A stretch of 64,000 nucleotides of DNA from Platanthera guangdongensis (GCA_039583875.1 CM077161.1:64051885-64115884); one strand, 5' to 3'; counted from the stretch's first letter, positions 7,301 through 19,305 are shown. Numbers and translations: made by a program. The notes: generated by a model from the letters alone, not told the origin.

Positions 7301-9393
7301 GCACCGTGATTATTGGCGGGAAGACGGCCTATGCGCTGTTCGATACCGGTGCCTCACACTCTTTTGTGTCCGAGGATTTCATAAAAGACGTGGGGGATGT
7401 TCAATACTTCACGGGAATAGCCCAACGTGTACGCCTTCCGGACGGCTCGGAGATGATCGCGACCGCCAAGTGCGAGTTGGAGTTATTTATTGATGGGAAG
7501 GCCTTTGATACACCGGCCACGGTTCTGAGAATGCCGGAGTTTGACATCATTTTGGGCATGGCATGGCTCGATTGGCACTTCGCGAGGATCGACTGTGCGG
7601 AGAAGCGGATCTAATTGAGACATGGAGACTCTGACGTCATCTTCCAAGGTATTGGCTTCGCTCCTCGCATGATGTTATCTTCCGTCCAGGTTGTAAAAGC
7701 TCATATGAAGGGGGACGAGGTCTTCATGATCTGGTTCGAGTTGAAGGAGGAAGCGTTGGAATTAAAGGATGTCCGGGTTGTGCGGGATTTTCCCGAGGTA
7801 TTTCCTGAGAAGATACCAGGATTACCACCGCATAGAGAGGTCGATTTCCAGATTAATTTAGTACCAGGTGTCAAGCCTGTATCTAAGGCTCCGTACAGAA
7901 TGGCCCCGAAAGAACTCGCGGAGTATTTGGCCAACATGAGCATAGTTTGTGATATCCGAGACCGGATTCGGGTGGAGCAAGGAATGGATGTGGCCTTGGC
8001 CCGGGCAATCAAGGCAATTGAAGATGGGACCACCGATGAGTACACACTCAAAGACGGCCTCATTTATTTTCATGGCCGACTCTATATTCCCAAGGGCGGC
8101 AAAATTCGGGAGGATATATTGAGAGAGGCGCATTCCTCTCAATATTCAGTGCATCCGGGTATTGCTAAGATGTATGCCGGACTGCGGAAGACCATGTGTT
8201 GGCCGGGAATGAAGAAGGATGTTCGCTACTATGTTACACATTGCGAAGCTTGCCAAAGAGTGAAGGCTGAATGCAGGAGTCCCGGTGGTTTGTTGCAGTC
8301 GCTGCCCATCCCCGAATGGAAGTTCGAGGATATCTCCATGGATTTTGTTCATGGGTTACCTCATTCCCGCTCCGGGAATGATTCGGTGTGGGTTATTGTG
8401 GATCGACTAACAAAGGTGGCCCGGTTCATTCCAATGAAGAAGGAAGCACACGTGGATGTTTTGGTACGCCTTTTTGTGGAGCAATTTGTACGGTATCATG
8501 GCGTGCCCAAGACAATTGTTTCGGATAGGGATGGCCGGTTTACATCCAATGAGTGGAAGGCGGTACAGGCGTATTTGGGCTCACGCCTAACCTTTAGTAC
8601 CGCATTTCATCCACAGACTGACAGGCAGTCTGAAAGGACCATCAGGACACTGGAAGATTTATTGAGGTTATGCGTGCTGGAAAGAGGAGAGCCATGGGAA
8701 AGGCTCTTGCCCCTGGTGGAATTCTCCTATAATAATAGCCATCAGGCGAGCATCGGCATGGCGCCCCATGAAGCCCTTTACGGAAGAAGGTGCAGGACTC
8801 CCTTGTCTTAGGTGCAAGATGAAGATCCGAAGGCATTGGGAAACGAATACATAGATGATACTGATGCGGCGGTCAGATTGATACGGGATCGCATGTTGGA
8901 GGCTCAAAGTCGACAGGCGAAATATTACAATAAAAAGCACCGGATGGTGGAGTTCCAGGTGGGCGAAAAAGTGTTCCTTAAGATTCGGCCGATGCATGGA
9001 GTGTCACGGGTGCGGGGAGTGAAAAAGCTCAGCCCAAGGTATGTTGGGCCTTATACTATATTGGAAAGAATTGGCCCGTTGGCTTATCGGTTGGAGTTAC
9101 CACCGGAACTAGAAAATCTTCACGACGTGTTCCATGTATCGTCGCTTCGAAAAGCACTATTGCGGCCCGACCAATTTATTCCCACTACTGATGGTGCAGT
9201 GGCGTCGGATAGATCTGTGCGACTAGAGCCGGTGCGGATTGTTGACAGCGAGACAAGAACATTACGCCGCAAAAGTGTCCCCTTAGTGAAGGTGCAATGG
9301 TTGAATCATGGGAAGGAGGAGTACACCTGGGAGCCAATGGATTTGATGCAGCAACGCTACCCGGAGTTGTTTGCCCAAGGTAATCTTATTTAA
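7301..9393 (+). pseudogene. pol: Pol of element A: protease and integrase-chromodomain, RT/RNase H deleted, two in-frame stops
   Basis: Aspartic protease: active-site FDTGASHSF near 7340 and the DIILGMAWLDWH motif. TAA at 7612-7614, then the pre-RT linker ending in PKELAE (about 7918). RT and RNase H, present in D at 48840-50040, are absent: the frame jumps from PKELAE directly to YLANMSIVCDIRDR. Integrase follows with HHCC zinc finger (HSSQYSVH...CEAC), D (SMDFVHG), D (SDRDGRFTS) and E (codon 8632-8634). A TAG replaces Trp at 8809-8811. The C-terminus has GPF-type (SPRYVGPYTILERIGPLAYRLELP) and truncated chromodomain-like (VKVQWLNHGKEEYTWEP) segments. Integrase residues look intact, but the copy cannot reverse transcribe itself. 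Confidence 0.9.
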
Positions 9394-9482
9394 AAACATA
9401 TGATGAATTTCCTGTTAAGCCTTTCTCCACACAGTCTAAGCCTGATTTCGGGGACGAAATCTTTTATTTTGTTTATAGGATT
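9394..9482 (+). other. 3' untranslated end and polypurine tract of element A
   Basis: Contains the Ty3-type block ttcggggacgaaatc (about 9447-9461) followed by a T-rich stretch and TATAGGATT immediately before the 3' LTR. D (61003-61039) and E (42372-42406) have the same layout. The tract is a poor purine run compared with typical elements. Confidence 0.65.
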
Positions 9483-12400
9483 TGTAACGTCCCGAATCGC
9501 TCTATGCCCCTAGTGTGTGTGTTTTTGAGTCAGGAGGGTTGACTCAAGTCCTGAGAAGTGCAGGGAATTGGACTGCACTTGTGGAGAAGTGGAGAAATCA
9601 GTGTAAAAAGACACGGGAAGTGACACGGGTAGTGACACGGCCGTGTCCCTACCCGTGTGCGTCGAGTTGAGCTCGACGAGCCGTGGCGAGATCGTCGAGA
9701 ATCGTCGAGAATCGTCGAGCGGGGAACACGGGTAGTGACACGGGCATGTCCCTACCCGTGTGCGTCGAGTTGAGCTCGACGAGCCGTGTCGAGATCGTCG
9801 AGAATCGTCAAGATGCGTCGAGCGTGGAACACGGCTAGTGACACGGGCGTGTCCCTACCCGTGTGCGTCGAGTTGAGCTCGACGAGAAGTGTCGAGATGC
9901 AACCCGAGAGTACACGGCCAATGACACGGCCAGGCACACGGCCGTGTCATGTGAACACGGGTCGGGACACGGGCGTGTCCCTACCCGTGTCAAACATTGA
10001 ACCGACATGGAAACCGCCACGGCCATTTCGCGGAAGCGGGACACGGGTACGGACACGGCCGTGTCCCTACCCGTGTCATATTTTGCTTATAAGGGGCAGA
10101 GGAAACCCTAGCCGTTTTCACTCTCATTTCACCCCCTATTTCCTATGAGAGCTCCTGGTGAGAGGAAAACTGCAGGAGCAAGTTCTACCGAAGGAGATCC
10201 GCCATCGCCGTGAAAGAGAAGATGCCGCCGAGGAGAACTACGCGATCCATGGCAAGAAATGGTGGTACCGCTGGAGCCAATGTGAGTTTCCTACCCTCTC
10301 CCTTGGTGCTAGATCTTAGATATTTAGGAGAGACATCGGTTCAAGAGAGCTTGATGGAGAGGAGAAGATTTCTAGGTTAGGCCATGTTAGAACTTGTGTT
10401 CTAGACTTTAGATCTCTTCAACCCTTCCCCTTTTTCTTCAATATGACGATGGGTGGATGGTTTCGTGAGGAGTTTATGGCCTCTGAGGTTGAATAAGGGA
10501 GGAGAATATTTCTGGAAAATTTAGGAACGATCGCCTTGAGGAGGAAGACGAACCGATGCCGTTCATTTTCCTTTAAGATGCGCGCAGAATCTGTATTCTG
10601 CGCGCAGCAATCTTCTAGGCCATTTTCCCGATGGATAACTCCAGATCTGGGCTTTCGGCTAAACACGAACGTTGAAGCCCTTGGAAATACCTTTCCAACG
10701 AGTGGTTGCACGACTTCCAGTGATGTCTGTGGCCCCGGGAAAACTTAATCGAGTTTGCTGTCCGGCAGTTCCTGTACACAGAAACTGTGTTCTGTACGCA
10801 GCAGACTTCAAGTCCGATTTCAGATAGGATAACGTCAAATGTGGGTTGAGGTCTGAATACGAGAGTTGTAGACGTCGGAAATACCTTTCCATCGAGGGGT
10901 TACACGACGTCACCGGATTCCTGTAGCCTCGGGAATCTCTGGTTGAAGTTGCTGTCCAGTACTAATCCTGCACTTAAAAATCTGGGTTTTATAACATTTG
11001 AATTTGGATTCGGAGAAACTAATATCACACGTAACTCTGAGGCTTGGATAAACTTTTATGAATAATTAATTCAGATGCATAAATGATGAAGATTATTAAT
11101 CGGACTCCATGTGATCGAATCGTAAGATAGTATACTTGAATGATTTGACTTGTTAAAAGCTAGTAGATTTTTATACATATGCATCTTGATATATTGTGTT
11201 GAAATCACCTGATATGACATATAGAAGGATAACTCATGGCCATGTGAATGTTGAATAGTGGATTGAACTTGGTAGTCCAATACTTAGAGCATCGCCTTCC
11301 TATGGGTAGCATTGTGTAAGTTTGTAAGAGCGGTGTTGACCGCCACCTGTTTTGGTTGTGTCGTGATAAGGTGTGGATGGATGGTTGGGCTGTGTCCTCG
11401 TGCTCACTCCGAGGCCCCTTCCGTGGTATGATGAGGTTGTGAATTGCATGTGGTTTGAGTCGACACGCGGTGTCGTAATCCTGGGTTAAGGATAGTGTGG
11501 CAGGTCTACGGGCTCGCCAGTCGTCACACCGACGGGAGTTGGCAGTTAGACTTGGTCGGTTTGGGCTGTGTCCTCGGTGTTCACGTCCCGAGGCCCCTCC
11601 GACCATGTGAACGGTTGGGCTGTGTCCTCGTGCTTTCTTCCGAGGCCCCATCGGGTCACGCAAGGCCAGTTCGGGCTGTGTTCTTGGTGCACATCTACCC
11701 AAGACCCCGCTGGGCCATAGTACGCATGGGCTCCGCTGTTGTGTTCTTAGCGTTGAGGCGTACGGAGGCCTAGGTGAAGTAGTGTGATACCCGCCTAGTA
11801 GTAGAAGTGCCCGTTCTACTGTCACCGCCTGGCCACGGCGGCTGATGCCTGAGAGGTTAGCTACCTGCTCGAAAAGTGGGAACTATAGTCTGTGTCGACA
11901 TAGCAATTGCATGGGTGAGTCATTGCATAGCATTCATAGCATTTCATATCATTGCACCACAAGATCCTCATCATATAAGTTTGTATGGGCACTCTTATAC
12001 GATGAGTTACTTTTATGTAACCCGATCCTTAACTTATAAGTTTGTATGGGCATTCTTATAAGTTAAGTTACTTTCCTGCTGTTACTTATACTTGCTAGTT
12101 TAGTGTAGCTCTTACTTAAATGCTGATTATGATGTTGTTACTCTTACATTACCTTGCCACCTGCTTGTACTTCCTTTACTTGCATACTTATTATATACTA
12201 TACTCTTGTTCCTTTTCTCCGCCCGGTGCCGAGGAGTCGCCGGGGGAGCGGATATGAAACCACTTAGTCGTTTCGACTAACGGTTGCTACGTCTTCCTCT
12301 TTAGGAGGTCACGCCGCAGGTAGAGCAGCCGCAGACTACGCAGCAGGACAGCCAGGTCAGGACGACAGGGCCTGATGCGACGGTGCCGTCGATACCGTCT

Positions 12401-12726
12401 GTTACAGATGTTAGTGTTTTGATTACTCTGATGTAGCCCGTTTGGGCAATGTTTAGCTGTACTCTGATATATTGTAGAAGCATGTTTTAGCTTCTCATTA
12501 TTGATGTATTTGGACTGTATAACTTAGTGTGGATTTGACTTCTGGATGTTTATTTATTTGGTTGGGTTGGCATGATTTATTGATATTGTTGTAGCCGGCG
12601 GAATAGGCGTCTTGTGGTACAGGTTAGCCCGTGTGCTAATGCTACCGCAAGGCGGCTGTTCCGGGCATAAGACTCCCCCTTCGTGCCGTGTTTTGGGATT
12701 CGAGGGGGGGGGGGGGGGGTCTTACA
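9483..12726 (+). repeat. 3' LTR of element A (3244 bp)
   Basis: Near-identical to 2645-5884. The main visible length difference is a longer poly-G run before the terminal TCTTACA. Repeats the ATG exon (10222-10281), the stem-loop array, the two hairpins (11967-12006, 12028-12067) and the 105-nt exon (12305-12409). Ends next to target duplication ACATG at 12727-12731. Confidence 0.93.
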
Positions 12727-12731
12727 ACATG
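12727..12731. repeat. Target site duplication ACATG, right copy (element A)
   Basis: Exact repeat of 2640-2644. Confidence 0.9.
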
Positions 12732-12946
12732 TGCCAATTAATCCACAGTTTCAGCTAATGATCTCTAGCCACAAACACTCTATATACGCTCAAACAGCAT
12801 ATACATATATCATAATCGATTGATCACTTCATTTGTACCAAGTGTGCACCAACATTTCAACATGTCACACGATATATAACATATATGCACACAACCATCG
12901 TTATACAACATTATTCACATTACCAAAGTGATACAAGTCATTATTC
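12732..12946 (-). other. Non-coding stretch downstream of gag in the TR-GAG element
   Basis: AT-rich, no ORF. On the minus strand gag runs into GAA|GTAAGA at 12953-12945, a strong donor-like site at the position where A and E have their gag-protease intron. Whatever followed (pol) is missing here and on the other side of element A. Confidence 0.4.
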
Positions 12947-14131
12947 TTACTTCCGCTCAGCCTCCCGATTTTGCATTTTTCGTGTAAGAGCAAAATTAAA
13001 CACTCGATGTTGAATTTCACCAATTGAGCTTCGCGACACTTGTACTTCTAAATTATGCAATCGAGGCTGCGTCCGGGATGCAGATGACTCGGCCACTGCT
13101 TTACCCTTTTCTTCATACGACGCACCTATCTTTTTCTCACTCCCTGAAGGGGCATTCCAACAAAATTTAGGAATATGTCCTTGCTTACCGACGTTATAAC
13201 AGATACGCGTATCAACACGTCCTTGCCCATAAGTCGCCCCCGAAGAAATAGTCGACGGAGCAGATTCAGCAAGTCGAAACCTTTTCTTCTCTCGTCTTCG
13301 AAACTCCGACTGCTCCGCCCGTGGCAATTTAAACTCTGGCTTTTCCACTGCCCGTCTCTTCTTCTCTTGTACCCGCTTCAAATCCTTTTCCAATGCACGA
13401 GTCGTATCAACCAACGCTTGGAAGCCTTGGTTCACTGAACTCGGGAGGACCAACCTCAACTCATCCCGCAGTCCCTCATAAAAGCGATTCGTCTTTCGCG
13501 CTTCCTCCGCGATGGTAGACCCCGCATATCTCCCCAGTCTCGTAAACTAATGCAGGTACGTATCAATATTAGTCTCACCCTGCACCAGCCATTGAAACTC
13601 GTTCTCCAACGCAATCCGCTGCGATACCGGTACATACTTGGCGAGAAACAATCTGGAGAATTCCACAATTGAAACCTCCGCTAAACCTCGACCTACCAAG
13701 TGATGTACCTCCATCTCATCCCACCACAGTCTCGCATCTTCTTCCAGCAGAAAAGTGGCTAGGGTCACTTTCTGCTCTTCTGCAATCCTGATTGCAGTCA
13801 GGATCCTCTTTACTCGAGCCAACCAGTCTTTCGCCTGCAATGGAGAAATCGCCCCACCAAACGTAGGTGGATGAAACTCCATAAAGTGCTTCAGGGACTC
13901 ATCTATTTCTTGCTCGTCCACCATAACTGCCGCACGCTCTTACCTTGTACCAGGCCATACTGGCACCCCTGCCGGCCTTGTCTGCCCATTAAGCTGTGCC
14001 TGTAGCACTGCAAGCACCATCTCCGTCACCACCCGTATGGTCTCTGCCGAAGGAGGCATAGGAACTTCAACGGGCGCTTCACTCTCATCAGATCGCTGGG
14101 GCTCCGACTACCCAGCACCCCTCCTCGCCAC
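12947..14131 (-). pseudogene. gag: Gag of the TR-GAG-like element, in-frame stops
   Basis: One minus-strand frame from acceptor-like CTAG|GTG (14131), through a first internal ATG at 14059, to TAA at 12947. Order: an N-terminal acidic/proline stretch, a retrotrans_gag core (FMEFHPPTFGG, KDWLARVKRIL, ARLWWDEME, FSRLFLAKYVP, FYEGLRDELR), a basic linker, and a CCHC knuckle CYNVGKQGHIPKFC (about 13205-13160). In-frame stops: TAG in the first codons after 14131, TAA about eight codons before the ATG at 13924, and TAG at 13547-13549. Each is one transition or single change from a sense codon. Belongs to the Gypsy chromovirus Gag group but is clearly diverged from A, D and E. Confidence 0.82.
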
Positions 14132-14278
14132 CTAGCAATGTACAAAACACCATTAAGCAGCCATGCCATAACGGTAATTATACATTGACGACACACTCAT
14201 GCCCCTTACGTGCATGAAATACATTCCTAGTGGACATTCGTGAGTTCAATTATGTTCTTCGTCCCAAATAATCTAAAT

Positions 14279-14293
14279 CTCGCTCTGATACAA
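14279..14293 (-). other. Primer binding site of the TR-GAG element (tRNA-iMet type)
   Basis: Minus strand TTGTATCAGAGCGAG three bases inside the LTR boundary (14297). One mismatch to the usual TGGTATCAGAGC. Confidence 0.75.
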
Positions 14294-14296
14294 CTT

Positions 14297-16207
14297 TGTA
14301 ATGCCCCAACTCGTCACGTGGCATATAACTGTGGGTCCGACCGAGGCCCCACACCATATGTCATAGACAAGCGGCGTAATTACTTGTGGAAATCAAAATC
14401 TACTCGCATCCTAACTCAATACATTCTAGCGCAGCATTTTAAGTTACCATGAACTCAACACAAAGAAGGTCCCCTACTATATAAACTCCACATTTATATA
14501 TCCAAACCAGGAATGTATTATAACTCACACACACATGGCCTTAAGGCCTTACAAGTTTCTCTTTACACAAACACATTTTCGTACATCGACACGCATGCCA
14601 GCCACACATGAAATCCAAACACATTTTTTCGCACGGCCTTCAAGGGCCTTTAGCAGCAATGCTTCCATTCCACTCATTTCAATTCAAGCAGTAGCACCTG
14701 CAATTAGACGTCCAATCCAAAGCGGAAAATAAAGTAACGGTCAACATTAGCTGACCCATTATAATGACCCTACCACTTACCCTGGGCAGTAGTTCCTTCC
14801 CTGTATGCATTGCCATCATCATATGAATCAACAATACCAATCACAATCATATCACAAACGCTGGTATCCACCAGACGCTCCGTGCACTCAGGGTACCTTC
14901 TTGGTGTACCGGGTATCCCAGTCGTACACTGCCGATTAGAGGTTCTTCACTTGTTGGTTGGGCAGTTAAATCCTAGTCCACCAATCCCGCGGGCTGGTGA
15001 CATCCTGTCAATACCACTCAGAGGTCCTAACCTCACAGCATCCATAAACACAACCAGAGCAGATCGACCCACACCATATGGTGTGGCAAGCTGAGTTTAT
15101 CAGTGCTCCCCAGACATTACCACCAATCGACCACTCACCTATTTCTGATCGACCCACCCCTATGTTGAAACATGTCGGGTTTAACTCGGCTCCAAAAGGC
15201 CTTGCCACGAATCGATCCCTCATCTATCCAAATCAACCCACCCTAGTGGTGTAATAGGCCAGGTTTATCTCATGCTCCCCAGACGTGCAACCAATTAATC
15301 TCACATCATAACCAGGAGCTTACTCAAAGACTCCATACAGCCATAACCAACATTCATTCATCCATACAACCATTCAATCAAAGCATAAACCTTTTCTAGC
15401 ATAAAATCAACGGAGTCTTCCCCGGTTTACCGATGATCATCACCAATCCAGAATATCTGTCCAGATGGGCTACATACAGCATGCCTATATTGAACTCCAC
15501 ACTTCCGGCTCTAGATGCAAACTCAACCACGGAATCGGCAGCTGGCTTTCCTTTCTCCTTTCCTTGCCTTGGCCTTTCCCTTTCTCTTTCTCTCTCTTGG
15601 AATGAGAAGAAGAAGAAGGAGATGAGAATGAAGAGAATTTATCCCATTCTCGGCCTTTTTATCCTCAGGGAAGAAGCCTGGAGCATTAGATGCAGAACAG
15701 GGAAATGAACGGCCAAAAAATTCTGGCAAAATCACTTTTTGGGCCTGACATGCTCTGTGACACGCCCGTGTTACAGGGAATGTACCATAAGCGGCACACG
15801 AACCGACTCATTCTGATTTATACACGTCCAGGGTACACGCTCGTGTCGGCCCTGTCACGCCCGTGACCCAGGGTGTTTAACCCACTCGACACCTCATCGA
15901 GAGAAAATTGTCGACCTGTCGACACAGCAGGACACGCCCTGTGACACGCCCGTGTCATAGGCCGTGTACCCCTTGCATGCCACTCGACAATTGTCGAGCG
16001 CATTTTGTCGACCAAAGGGGACACGCCCCCTGTCACGCCCCCTATCACGCCCGTGTCGCAGGGCGCGACTTACCGAAAACTTCGTCGACTGAATTTCATC
16101 GACCACACCCCCAACTGCTCAACCCGATTGTTACATGCCCTGGGACACGACCGTGTCCCAGGCTGTGTCACCCAATATTTTCCCATTCTGAAATTTGGGC
16201 TGTTACA
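14297..16207 (-). repeat. 5' LTR of the TR-GAG-like element (1911 bp)
   Basis: Minus sense begins TGTAACAGCCC at 16207 and ends GGGGCATTACA at 14297. Compared with the 3' LTR it lacks about 193 bases at 15537/15538 (equivalent to 1126-1318), including the candidate start exon and its donor. U3 palindromes (gacacgcccgtgtc, cgacaattgtcg) are kept at about 15745-16170. Confidence 0.85.
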
Positions 16208-17465
16208 TCAGGCAGACAGTTGTGTCGAGACAAAACAACAGTCTCGACACAAGGCAGAATTAAAAGACGTCGACACAGACAACGCTTGTGTCGAGACAAG
16301 TCATCTGTCTCAACACTTTCAAGTTACAGATGAAAATTATTCCAAGTAGAATTATGTCGAGACTACTAAGGTGTCTCGACACAAGTGTCGAGACACTTTG
16401 GATAACTCGACACTTATGTTTCAGAAAATGTGCAGAGTCAACACAGAAGTGTCAAGATAAGTCGTAACTGTCACATCGGCTACATGAATAAGATATTTCA
16501 ACAGAAACAATATGAGGGAGGATTTGAATTATGATGTCAGGTGCAGATGTCATCATTCAGTAACCAACCATTCGTGAAGGCTATAAATAGAGGGGTTGTT
16601 TACACTAATAGAAGAGAGACAGAATCGATCAAGCAAATGAAAATTCTCATTCCTATTACAATCAAGAGGAGGAGGAAGAAGACGAAGGTCTTTAAGAAAA
16701 TCTCTAGATCATTTCACAAAGTTGATCTGAAGATTAAGGTGGATTTGATCTACAATTTCTTCAAGGAAATCAAGCTTATCAACACAAAGAAAATTGCAGA
16801 TCTAGAGAAGCAACTTTTCAGCAAGTCAATTTATCAAGAAGAAATCCATTGCTGCTGTTTTGAAGAATCTATGCTAACAGATAAGTCATAATTCAGAATT
16901 CCAGTTTTCTGAAGATTATTATTTATACTTTTACCACTTAATTTTGTAAGATCTCCTTGAGATCTGAGTGGGTAGGACATCTTATCTCTGAGTTGTAAGC
17001 CTAATTTATAAAGGCTGAGGTAGGGTTCTTAAGGGACCTGAGGCAGGTGGTTTTTGGGTGAATCACTGAGTTGTAAGCCTGATTTATAAAGGGTTGGGTA
17101 GGGTACTTGAGGGACCTGAGCTAGGAGATTGGGAGAATCTCTAAGGTAGGACCTGTTGATCTGAGTGTAGTTTTCTTATTAGATGCTGAGATTGTAGGAT
17201 CCTTGGATTTGAGTTAAAGAGGAGGAGCTATAACTTTATCTAGAATATTGCTAGTGAGGAAGAAGGGTAAAGTGGATGTACCCTAGACAGGAGAACCACT
17301 ATAAATTCTTTGTGTGCAGTTTGCAGTGGATTGTTTTTGCTTGTGCTATGATCTGAATTTTGTAATTGCTAAAATAGTTAAGTGATAAAGAATTGCTAAA
17401 GTATTTTAACAAGATCACTTATTCACCCCCACCCTCTAGGTGATTATCTATCCATAGGATTATCT
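16208..17465 (+). repeat. LTR remnant of Ty1/Copia element K
   Basis: Lies upstream of a tRNA-iMet PBS and Copia gag; its 5' part is cut off by the TR-GAG insertion. U3 carries inverted repeats of gtgtcgagac/gtctcgacac at 16220-16250, 16290-16320 and 16350-16415. A TATA box follows at 16582 and a U5 end with the cacccccaccctctaggtg signature (17424-17442) common at Copia LTR ends. The exact 3' LTR boundary is not clear. The ORF-like run at 16637-16891 is treated as untranslated R/U5. Confidence 0.65.
16582..16589 (+). promoter_or_regulatory. TATA box of Copia K LTR
   Basis: TATAAATA in the context ggctataaatagagggg, directly downstream of the inverted-repeat region. Confidence 0.6.
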
Positions 17466-17471
17466 TTGAAG

Positions 17472-17483
17472 TGGTATCAGAGG
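17472..17483 (+). other. Primer binding site of Copia K
   Basis: TGGTATCAGAGG, complementary to initiator tRNA-Met, just downstream of the LTR end and upstream of gag. Confidence 0.75.
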
Positions 17484-17549
17484 GAGGTTATTCAAGAAAG
17501 ACGTAACAGTCTGAAAAAGATCCAAAGTGTATTAAAAAAATTAAGATCT

Positions 17550-18222
17550 ATGGCTTCTGAATCTCACAGAGAACTCAGTTATACGAAACTGCCAATATGT
17601 ACAAAGGATAACTTTGTTATATGGAAACAAAGAGTGAGATTATTCATGGAAGCCTCAGATCCAAGAATCTTTATCACTGTATAAGAAGGATCATACGTAC
17701 CAATGAAGACATCTATCTTAGATGCAAATGTTCAAACCCCTAAGAAACTGTCAGCAATAACAAAGGATGAGGTGATACTTGCCATCATGTACAAAAGAGC
17801 ACAAAATATAATAGTCAGTGCAAAAGACAATTTAACCTTTCAGAATCTTGTGCATTGTAATACATCAAAGGAGATGTGGATACTCTCATAGTATACATGA
17901 AACGTACAGAAGAAGTAAGAGATGACAGAAAATCTCTCCTCAACCAGTAGTATGAGGCTTTTAGAAAAGGAAAGACTGATTCTATAGAACAATGCTAAGA
18001 AAAGTTCTTTAGAGTAGTAAATGACTTAAGAAACTATGGCAGAAATTTCTCAAATTATGAGCTGAAAGACAATTTTTTGAGATCCCTTAATAAAGAATGG
18101 GACATCAAGATTTGTGTTGTAAGAGAAATAGGGAATCTAAGAAATATATTACCCCAAGATTTGTATGGGAAGCTAATGTCACATGAGCTTCAGCTAAACT
18201 CTATAAAAGCTGAAGTAAAATA
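17550..18222 (+). pseudogene. gag: Gag fragment of Copia K, with stops and frameshift
   Basis: ATG at 17550 opens MASESHRELSYTKLP, then FVIWKQRVRLFMEASDP, a typical Copia (UBN2/retrotran_gag_2) N-terminus. A TAA at 17682-17684 interrupts it. The frame continues at 17703 (KTSILDANVQTPKKL) to about 17891, then passes several stops, and a recognisable C-terminal segment (LRSLNKEWDIKI, LPQDLYGKLMSHELQ) resumes at about 18077. It is cut at 18222 by the LTR of D; the zinc knuckle and pol are not in the window. Confidence 0.75.
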
Positions 18223-19295
18223 TGTAACGTCCCGAATCGCGCTAGGCCCCTCGTACGTGTTTTTGAGTCAGGAGAGCTGACTTGGGTTCAGGGGGAGTGC
18301 TGACAACAAGGCAACACATGTGAAAAGGAAGAGAAATCAGTCAAGCATAGGACACGGGCAGAGACACGGGTGTGTCCCTACCCGTGTGGGAGTGGCTAGC
18401 TCTCGAGTCGATGACTCGAGTATGTCCAAATAAGGACACGGGTGTGTCACTACCCATGTGAAGGGACATGGGTAGAGACACGGGCGTGTCCCTACCCGTG
18501 TGAGTGTGTTTCTAGTGGAACTCGACACAGCGTGTCGAGATTGACGAATTGTATGACATGGGTAGAGACACGGGCGTGTCCCTACCCGTGTGTCATTGTG
18601 TCGAGTTGAGCTTGACGAGGTGTGTCGAGATTGACAAACGTCGTGTCGAGATCGACAAATTATATGACATGGTTAGAGACACGGGCGTGTCCCTACCCGT
18701 GTGTCGTTGTGTCGAGTTGAGCTCGACGAGGCGTGTCGAGATCGACGAACTATGTATCGAGATCGACGAATTGTATGACACAGGTAGAGACACGGGCGTG
18801 TGTCTACCTGTGTGTCGATGTGTCGAGCTGAGCTCGACGAGTCATGTCGAGATCGACGAAAATGTGTTCGATGAAGTGTTCGCGCAAGACACGCCCTGTG
18901 TCACGGGCTTAACTGGGCTGTCACAGGGCGTGTCCCGCTCATCCTCGAGTAGCTCTCGTGTAGGTCGAATTGTACTCGTGTAGGTGGAAAAGTACTCGAG
19001 TAAGAGGGGAGTGACACGGGCGTGTCATCCCTGTGACATGGGCGTGTACTATCCGGGTACTCGAGTAGTTGGTTTTCTCTCGAGTAAGTCCTCTCGAGTA
19101 GGTCTCGAGTAAGTCCTCTCGAGTCGGTCTCGAGTGGGTTACACGCCCCATGTCACGGGCGTGACTGAGCCAACACGGGCGTGTCCCAACCGTGTGTCGT
19201 GTAGAGTATTGAACATACGCATAAAAACCATCGTAACGCTTTGCCTAAGCAGGACACGGGTAAGGACACGGGTGTGTCCCTACCCGTGTCACTTT

Positions 19296-19305
19296 TATAT
19301 AAAAA
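19296..19305 (+). promoter_or_regulatory. TATA box of D 5' LTR
   Basis: TATATAAAAA followed about 35 bases later by a pyrimidine-rich start region (ttttcactcctcattcc), 137 bases upstream of the ATG exon. The 3' LTR counterpart at 62123 reads TATATGAAAA. Confidence 0.6.

Larger units (their letters stand above)
2645..12726 (+). mobile_element. Element A: Tekay/Del-like Ty3/Gypsy chromovirus retrotransposon, RT-deleted
   Basis: Complete 10.1-kb unit: LTR (2645-5884), PBS, gag, a short intron, protease, integrase with chromodomain-like tail, polypurine tract, LTR (9483-12726), and an exact 5-bp target duplication. LTR length, PBS type, gene order PR-(RT)-IN and the C-terminal WEP-YPELF motif fit Tekay/Del chromoviruses. 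The two LTRs look almost identical by eye, so insertion is recent. The RT and RNase H region is missing and three in-frame stops interrupt gag and pol, so this copy is not autonomous. Confidence 0.93.
1..16207 (-). mobile_element. Gag-only (TR-GAG-like) Ty3/Gypsy LTR retrotransposon, interrupted; left end outside window
   Basis: Two similar LTRs bracket this unit: the 5' LTR (minus sense) at 14297-16207 and the 3' LTR at 1-2011, truncated by the window edge by about 90 bases. The 5' LTR is followed on the minus strand by a tRNA-iMet-type PBS (14279-14293) and gag. The 3' LTR is preceded by a polypurine tract near 2521-2557. Once element A (2645-12726) and the CACTA piece (2012-2518) are removed, the internal region is only about 1.7 kb. 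It holds gag and no protease, RT or integrase, so mobility would need pol supplied by another element. It is inserted in the LTR of Copia element K. Confidence 0.8.

Noticed and set aside
16541..16891. 116-codon Lys-rich ORF in Copia K
   Set aside because: Falls between the TATA box and the PBS in the LTR R/U5 region; no Copia domain and no sign of conservation available.
18549..18983. 144-codon ORF in the D LTR and similar at 61297
   Set aside because: Repeat-encoded from gtcgagatcgacgaa words; antisense frames are equally open.
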